Below are positions 59,633-64,000 of a DNA stretch of 64,000 nucleotides, piece by piece. Source of the stretch: Diadema setosum. Lineage: Eukaryota > Echinodermata > Echinoidea > Diadematoida > Diadematidae. The number at the start of each line of letters is the position of its first letter. The first letter of the stretch is position 1. A model generated the notes under the pieces. The model was given only the letters and a program-made list of their open reading frames with translations, had not been told where the DNA came from and did no database searches. The stretch is from assembly GCA_033980235.1 (NCBI GenBank), contig CM067067.1, positions 37,823,639 to 37,887,638 of the forward strand. Reading direction: 5' to 3'. A program made the translations under genes and the position numbers.

Positions 59633-59680
59633 CTTGAGCAGTCTCAGTACCTATCGATTAGGCGATACCCTCAGTTGGCT
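59633..59680 (+). CDS. Possible sixth or alternative E-protein exon
   Basis: 48 nt (16 codons) between a good acceptor (CTGTCGTCCGCAG) and a strong donor GCT|GTAAGT. It is open in phase 0 at both ends and reads LEQSQYLSIRRYPQLA. Exon e ends in phase 0, so it could be spliced in without breaking the frame. Similarity to the following vertebrate segment ([21 protein letters not shown]) is too weak to count. An alternative reading is a first exon starting at the ATG at 59591, which has ACC before it. That would code 30 residues, MWHGNPFSVCCRPQ and then this segment, ending at the same donor. In vertebrates the HEBAlt and TCF4-A short isoforms start from an exon in just this place. A chance open frame with splice-like ends cannot be excluded. 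Confidence 0.38.
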
Positions 59681-59838
59681 GTAAGTAGGAATATCAATGG
59701 GGAGTATTCTCCTCTTTATCTCACCCGTCTCTATCATATATTCATATGTCACAGATGCCTCTCTCTCTCACTCTCTATTTCTGTATATGTTTGTCTTCAT
59801 ATGCTTCTCTTCATCCCTATGTATATTTCTTTATGTAT

Positions 59839-60110
59839 GTCTCTCTTTCTCCTTATATATCACTATCACTCAATGTATATCTATCACCTTATGTATTTAT
59901 TCTCTCTATCTCCCTATATGATATCTTTCTATATCTGTTATGTCTCTCTTTCTCCTTAGATATCACTATCTCTCAATGTTTATCTCTCATGCTGTATATT
60001 TTTATCTCTCTCTATCTCCCTATATGACACCTTTCTATGTCTGTTTATGTCTCTCTTATTCTTTATATATTTCTCTCTATCTGCCTCTTTCTTTATATAT
60101 CTCTCCTTCT
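59839..60110 (+). repeat. CT-rich tandem array with 103-107-bp unit
   Basis: GTCTCTCTTTCTCCTTATAT at 59839 recurs at 59942 and, decayed, at 60049. The units also share ATCACTATC, TCTCTCTATCTCCCTATATG and CTTTCTAT. Open frames through here in several phases are effects of the low complexity. It lies about 160 bases after the possible exon donor at 59680. Confidence 0.78.
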
Positions 60111-62054
60111 CTTTTGGGGGGTTTCTTCACTCCTTCTTGCTCAGCCCTGCCCCTCTTTCTTCTCTATGTTCCCTTTGTCTACAATTGCCATTATTGATCT
60201 GCATATTAGATGCACTTTGACGATGACAAAATTCTCGGTGCCAATGTTCTATTGCTTGTAAATGCTCCTGCTTTTCTACATTCTGTCGGCTGATTGCTCT
60301 GTGTGTTGACTGTGTGTGCAATTTCAGACAAAACAGCCATTATATAGCCACAGCTTCAATATGTTAAATTTCTGTTACAATTTCTAATTCTTTTTTTCCG
60401 ATGGATCTTTTCTCTACCTTTAAAAAAAAAAAAATCTATAACAATGTAATTTTCTATGGTATATCTTCATCAAAATGATGATCAAACGAATGCATGCATA
60501 ATTTTCAATATAAAGATTTACATTATGAAAATTGGAATAAAGTAAAAAAAAAAATAAATTTAAAAATCCTTCCCTGTGTGAAAAGAAAAAAATATGTGTT
60601 ATTGTCAAAATCCTAGAATAATGCAGCTTTTTTATCTTTATAATCATATGTTGTTGTTATTAGTGGTTAGATATAGTTCTAAATAATGCAAATTAGTTTC
60701 CTTTGTAATGATTATTTTAGCATTCCGTAAAATCTGTTTGCTTATGCTTAGGCAAAAAATAGGGTAATTGTATCACAAATGATTTCAACTTGCCTTAACT
60801 TTTGGCAAAAGGGAACACACAGATTCTTCATACCAGTTGTGTTAGTTTTAGATTGACTGTCTATGGAGATTTTGAAAGCTTACAGTGGATGAATATGGGT
60901 TTTTAGCTGCAATTTTTGTGTCAGTGTAACTCTATTAATATATATGTGCATCAGTAAGGCAGAGTCTATGCTGGTATTATGAGGGTTAATCTAGCAAAAC
61001 ACCTGCAAGTTTGGAAGTGATCAAAGTGCACACTGTTTCACCTGCTGTTGTTACAGGCCGGGAAGACTGATGGATAACAGGGCCAGCTGTGTTTTGGTTC
61101 TGCACACAGAAGGTGGCGATGATTCCCCCTTCTCTTCCTTTCTCACTCCCCCTCTTTTTTAACCTCTCTCCTGTGTCCACCCCCCCCCCCTCCAAAGTTG
61201 GCTGGGGTATTCCCCCCCAAAACCCCACTGTTTTGATTTTTGGTAGCATTCACTACTACCCAGGGCCTAGCCGAGTCTGGCAGCCTAGCCGGTGACTGGT
61301 GCACCTGTGTCGCTGTGTCTGACACGCCTCCTCCCCCCTCATCTCTCTCCCCCAACCTCTCCGCCAGGCGAATCTCGGCCCACCTGCCATGGTTTCCAGG
61401 CGACTCTATTGCTATGTATCACATGGCATTCCAACCATGCGAGACCTGATTGTCAATTTCACTTGAAACCCACCTGTTTCATTCATAAAAAAAGCACACA
61501 CTCACACACTCACACACTTACACACTCACAGTCAGCTAGCTACTCCAGTACACATGTGCACAAGTGCTCACATGTGGTACAAATAGAGCAGATTGTAAAA
61601 ACATGTCATGCAACACCATGTGCTCAGAGTAGAAGATTAAAGGCTCTATCATCATTATGACTAGATTCAGTTGTAAAGTTCTCCAAAGCAAGCGGTAAGA
61701 GAATAAGAATAATTTTCCCTGTAATGGATAAAGTCCAAAGCAATTTTAGGAAAAACCATAATGACAAATTTTGGAAAACCATCATGACAAATTTTACATT
61801 TTACTACGTCTACACAATAGCAGACAGTAGTTGTTTCAACTTGCACAACACACAAGCACAGATTAGGTTTCTAAACCATGAAGAAAAGTGCAAATTGAAT
61901 TAAGCTGTAAATTTTAAGCTGAACAACAAGAGAGACAAGTACGTTGCCTGAATGAGTATACCCCTTAATTCTGGTTCTCTTGTTTTCTCTTTATAATACC
62001 TATATCTGTTTTGGTAATGTGGAGAATTGATGATTTGAAGCAGGTCTCTGTACT

Positions 62055-62084
62055 CCCCCCCCCCTCCCCCCCCCCCCCCCCCCC
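62055..62084 (+). repeat. C-run with one T
   Basis: Ten C, one T and nineteen C. It is among the longest of more than twenty G or C runs of nine bases or more in the window (for example 25701-25716, 26071-26084, 35719-35736, 39340-39356, 59450-59469, 63351-63366 and 63575-63591). Confidence 0.85.
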
Positions 62085-62294
62085 AGCATGGAAAGGCCAT
62101 GTTTACTACACAGTCAATCATTGTGATTAAATCTCCATCAGTTTCCATGGGAAAATAGTTAAGTGGAGCTTTGTGTTGAGTTTGTGGTGCCTGTACACAG
62201 TAAGAAAACAAGATGCAAAATGCATTTCTCGCCGTGTTCCTGTAAGTAAGTCGCATAGTTTTGGAGAACCTTGGACAACAATATGCTACAATTC

Positions 62295-62605
62295 ATAATG
62301 CCCCTTGGGTGACAAGACTTTATATCTCGATTGGCATATATATATGTTTAGAATTAAGCCTTACTCAATTTTTGAGTATCAAGAATGCTTATTTGAGTTT
62401 TGAAACATTGCAATTACTAACATTATCCAAACAATGTTTTTTCATTATTTGACATCGATCTAGACATTTTTTTTTTCTATGTGGCAAAAAAATGAAACAG
62501 TGTTTTTGGTCTACTGAAAATTAATTATTTCTTTTAAATTATTTTTTCATTTAATTCTTTTTTTCATTTTTTAAGATACAAGGTCCTGTCACCGTAGGGA
62601 TGATA
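62295..62605. mobile_element. Inverted-repeat MITE, family C-like copy 3
   Basis: Ends GGGTGACAAGACTTTATATC and GATACAAGGTCCTGTCACCG are inverted relatives of the family C ends. The interior, AT-rich with TTGAGTTTTGAAACATTG, is unlike copies 1 and 2. It is either a subfamily sharing only its ends or an element with a replaced core. Confidence 0.65.
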
Positions 62606-63399
62606 TACCCCTTGTTACAAGGTGTCTCATTACAATAAGACAGTTGGAAGAGTAGAAAGAAGGTGTATAGCTTTGATAAAAATTCTTGAAATTTTCTTGT
62701 TTGACTTAACAAGGCCAGGTTAGGATTTGCTAAATAAGCTTGCCATGTTTCTCTTTTATTGCTGTTTGAGCCTAAAGAAAGGAAAAATCTTACTATTCAA
62801 CTTCATATTTCAACAAAAAATGAGTGAGGTAAAATGAGGAAAAAGATATATGTATTTGTTTTTAAGAGTTTTGTTTTGTTGTCTATATCTTTTGCATTGA
62901 AATAGTTACAGAAACTGATGACTCCAGTATGGGTTTATAAAAGTAAATGATATTTCAAGTTGATATTGAAGAAGGAAAGAATGCTTGTAATGACTAATTT
63001 TTGCCATGTGAAAACCTTGGTGCATCTATGATACTTCATTGCTCATTGTATCAAGGTTGATAAAGTCCTAGATATTTTGATTGTTATATGTTATGACTAT
63101 AATGATACACTATACCTCTTGATGCACTGTTTTGTTTGTTTACTTATCCATTCATTTAATAATTCTTTAGAGAGCCAGTCATCTATGTATTCAGTTATCA
63201 TGTTCAAGTATTAATTAGTTCATCCATCAAATTGTCTGATTTGTTTATTTATTTCTTTGTCATTTTTGTTCTGCTTGGTGATTTCTATATAAGAACAGTT
63301 GAAGTTGAAAAAGTGCATTTTTCCAATCCTGTCCCTCTCTCCACCCTCAGCCCCCCCCCCCCCCCAAACAAAAAGTTGGAACTGGCTTAACAAAAACCA

Positions 63400-63560
63400 A
63401 CTGTTATCTCATTGTGTAGGGGTACCGTATGCCTTGCATCCATCCACACTAACAAACTGCCTTGCCTAGCTGGGCAACACGCTGAGAAGTTAGGCGACCG
63501 TTGAGATTAGAGCAAAAGTTCATTGCCCTTCTTTTGAGTGGGATTTAATTGTTTCTCTCT
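63400..63560. promoter_or_regulatory. Short unique block between C-runs
   Basis: GCCTTGCCTAGCTGGGCAAC and AAGTTAGGCGACCGTTGAGA lie between two C homopolymers. No open frame or family. Confidence 0.18.
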
Positions 63561-63663
63561 CTCCCGCTTGCTCCACCCCCCCCCCCCCCCCCTTTGTGTT
63601 TTTGTGGCTGTCTCTGTATTATGATTCATTGTGAACCATTACTGATAGGCACTGAACACATAT

Positions 63664-63832
63664 GCTGTAAACAAATATAAAGCAGGAAGGAAATATTTTG
63701 AATGCTACGAAATCAAAGGCATGCGCTGTCAAGAAACGTAAAGTAGGAGGGATGTGTGTGAATGCCACAAAATCGAAGGCATACACTGTAAACAAAAATA
63801 AAGCAGGAGGATATATTTGAATGTGAAAAAAT
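63664..63832 (+). repeat. 60-bp tandem repeat, nearly three copies
   Basis: Units start at 63664, 63724 and 63784. The shared core runs GCTGTAAACAAATATAAAGC and ends TGAATGCTACGAAATC AAAGGCAT. The third unit is cut short. Units differ by roughly 15-20 percent, so the array is not new. Confidence 0.85.
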
Positions 63833-64000
63833 TAACACAATATGTAGCCAGTGCGATCTTTCTTGGTGCAAGACAAATTTTTGATACATGATTTTGAAGT
63901 GTGCATCGATCACAAGCAGATACGTTGTACATGTGGTGCATTCAGAGTGTTTTGTATGGCAAAGCTGCATATCTTCTATTTTTATAGATATGGTTAAAAA

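Larger units (their letters stand above)
56775..64000 (+). other. Downstream intronic DNA after exon e
   Basis: Begins with donor GTAAGT. Apart from the possible exon at 59633-59680, no exon matching the next E-protein segments (SSVYAPS..., AD2, bHLH) was seen, so the gene must continue past 64000. The stretch holds two candidate regulatory blocks, a CT-rich tandem array, long C-runs, one GACAAGACC-family MITE and a 60-bp tandem triplet. Confidence 0.65.

Noticed and set aside
59697..60197. Several overlapping plus-strand frames rich in Leu, Ser and Tyr
   Set aside because: Products of the CT/TA tandem array, and low-complexity in every phase.
61030..61420. Possible further E-protein exons between AG and GT sites
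   Set aside because: Translations in the required phase 0 do not resemble the expected SSVYAPS or later segments, and the splice sites are weak.
63664..63832. CRISPR-like repeat array
   Set aside because: Units are directly adjacent without unique spacers and diverge from one another. The window is animal DNA.

Overview
The window is eukaryotic, animal DNA. It has no operons or ribosome binding sites. A few short exons with GT/AG borders sit in large AT-rich introns full of microsatellites, long G or C homopolymers and short palindromic transposons. The repeat repertoire suggests a marine deuterostome invertebrate, most likely an echinoderm. It includes tRNA-headed SINEs, GGGCCCCATTTCATAAAA-ended palindromic elements, and a GCCGGAGGCATTAT element with GTCCGTCC and AGGTCA runs. 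The organism is inferred from these repeats, not proved.

One gene dominates the plus strand: a class I bHLH 'E-protein' (TCF4 / TCF12-HEB / TCF3-E2A / daughterless family). Five internal coding exons are well supported at 9330-9385, 14876-14975, 32143-32207, 53380-53515 and 56743-56774. A sixth is possible at 59633-59680. Joined, the five give an uninterrupted frame of 129 codons. Its order of motifs (Ser-rich SSSSW, PYSDS...SSR, SSSLMGK, SPxxKPGSPYxF...RRRP, KRRKAPGM) follows the N-terminal half of vertebrate TCF4/TCF12 between activation domain 1 and the KKVRKVPPGL segment. The exons for activation domain 1 (upstream) and for AD2 and the bHLH domain (downstream) were not found. The gene therefore runs through the whole window, and nearly all the remaining DNA is intron.

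Region by region. 1-9329 is upstream intron with several GC-richer unique blocks and three inverted-repeat elements. 9386-14875 and 14976-32142 are introns with MITEs, a SINE and a large AGGTCA-rich repeat. The second of these also holds a CpG-rich patch with a candidate minus-strand first exon for an acidic protein (23847-24181). 32208-53379 is a 21-kb intron with two abutting TTAA-flanked MITEs, more SINEs and several candidate enhancers. 53516-56742 and the rest to 64000 hold one more MITE, the alternative-exon candidate and tandem repeats.

No bacterial-type system, viral gene or autonomous transposase was found. The most interesting items are a possible alternative first exon placed where vertebrate HEBAlt/TCF4-A starts, the nested acidic exon, two TTAA-target MITE families that sit edge to edge sharing one TTAA, an intronic repeat carrying spaced nuclear-receptor half sites, and inverted E2-boxes inside a candidate enhancer of an E-box-binding factor gene.
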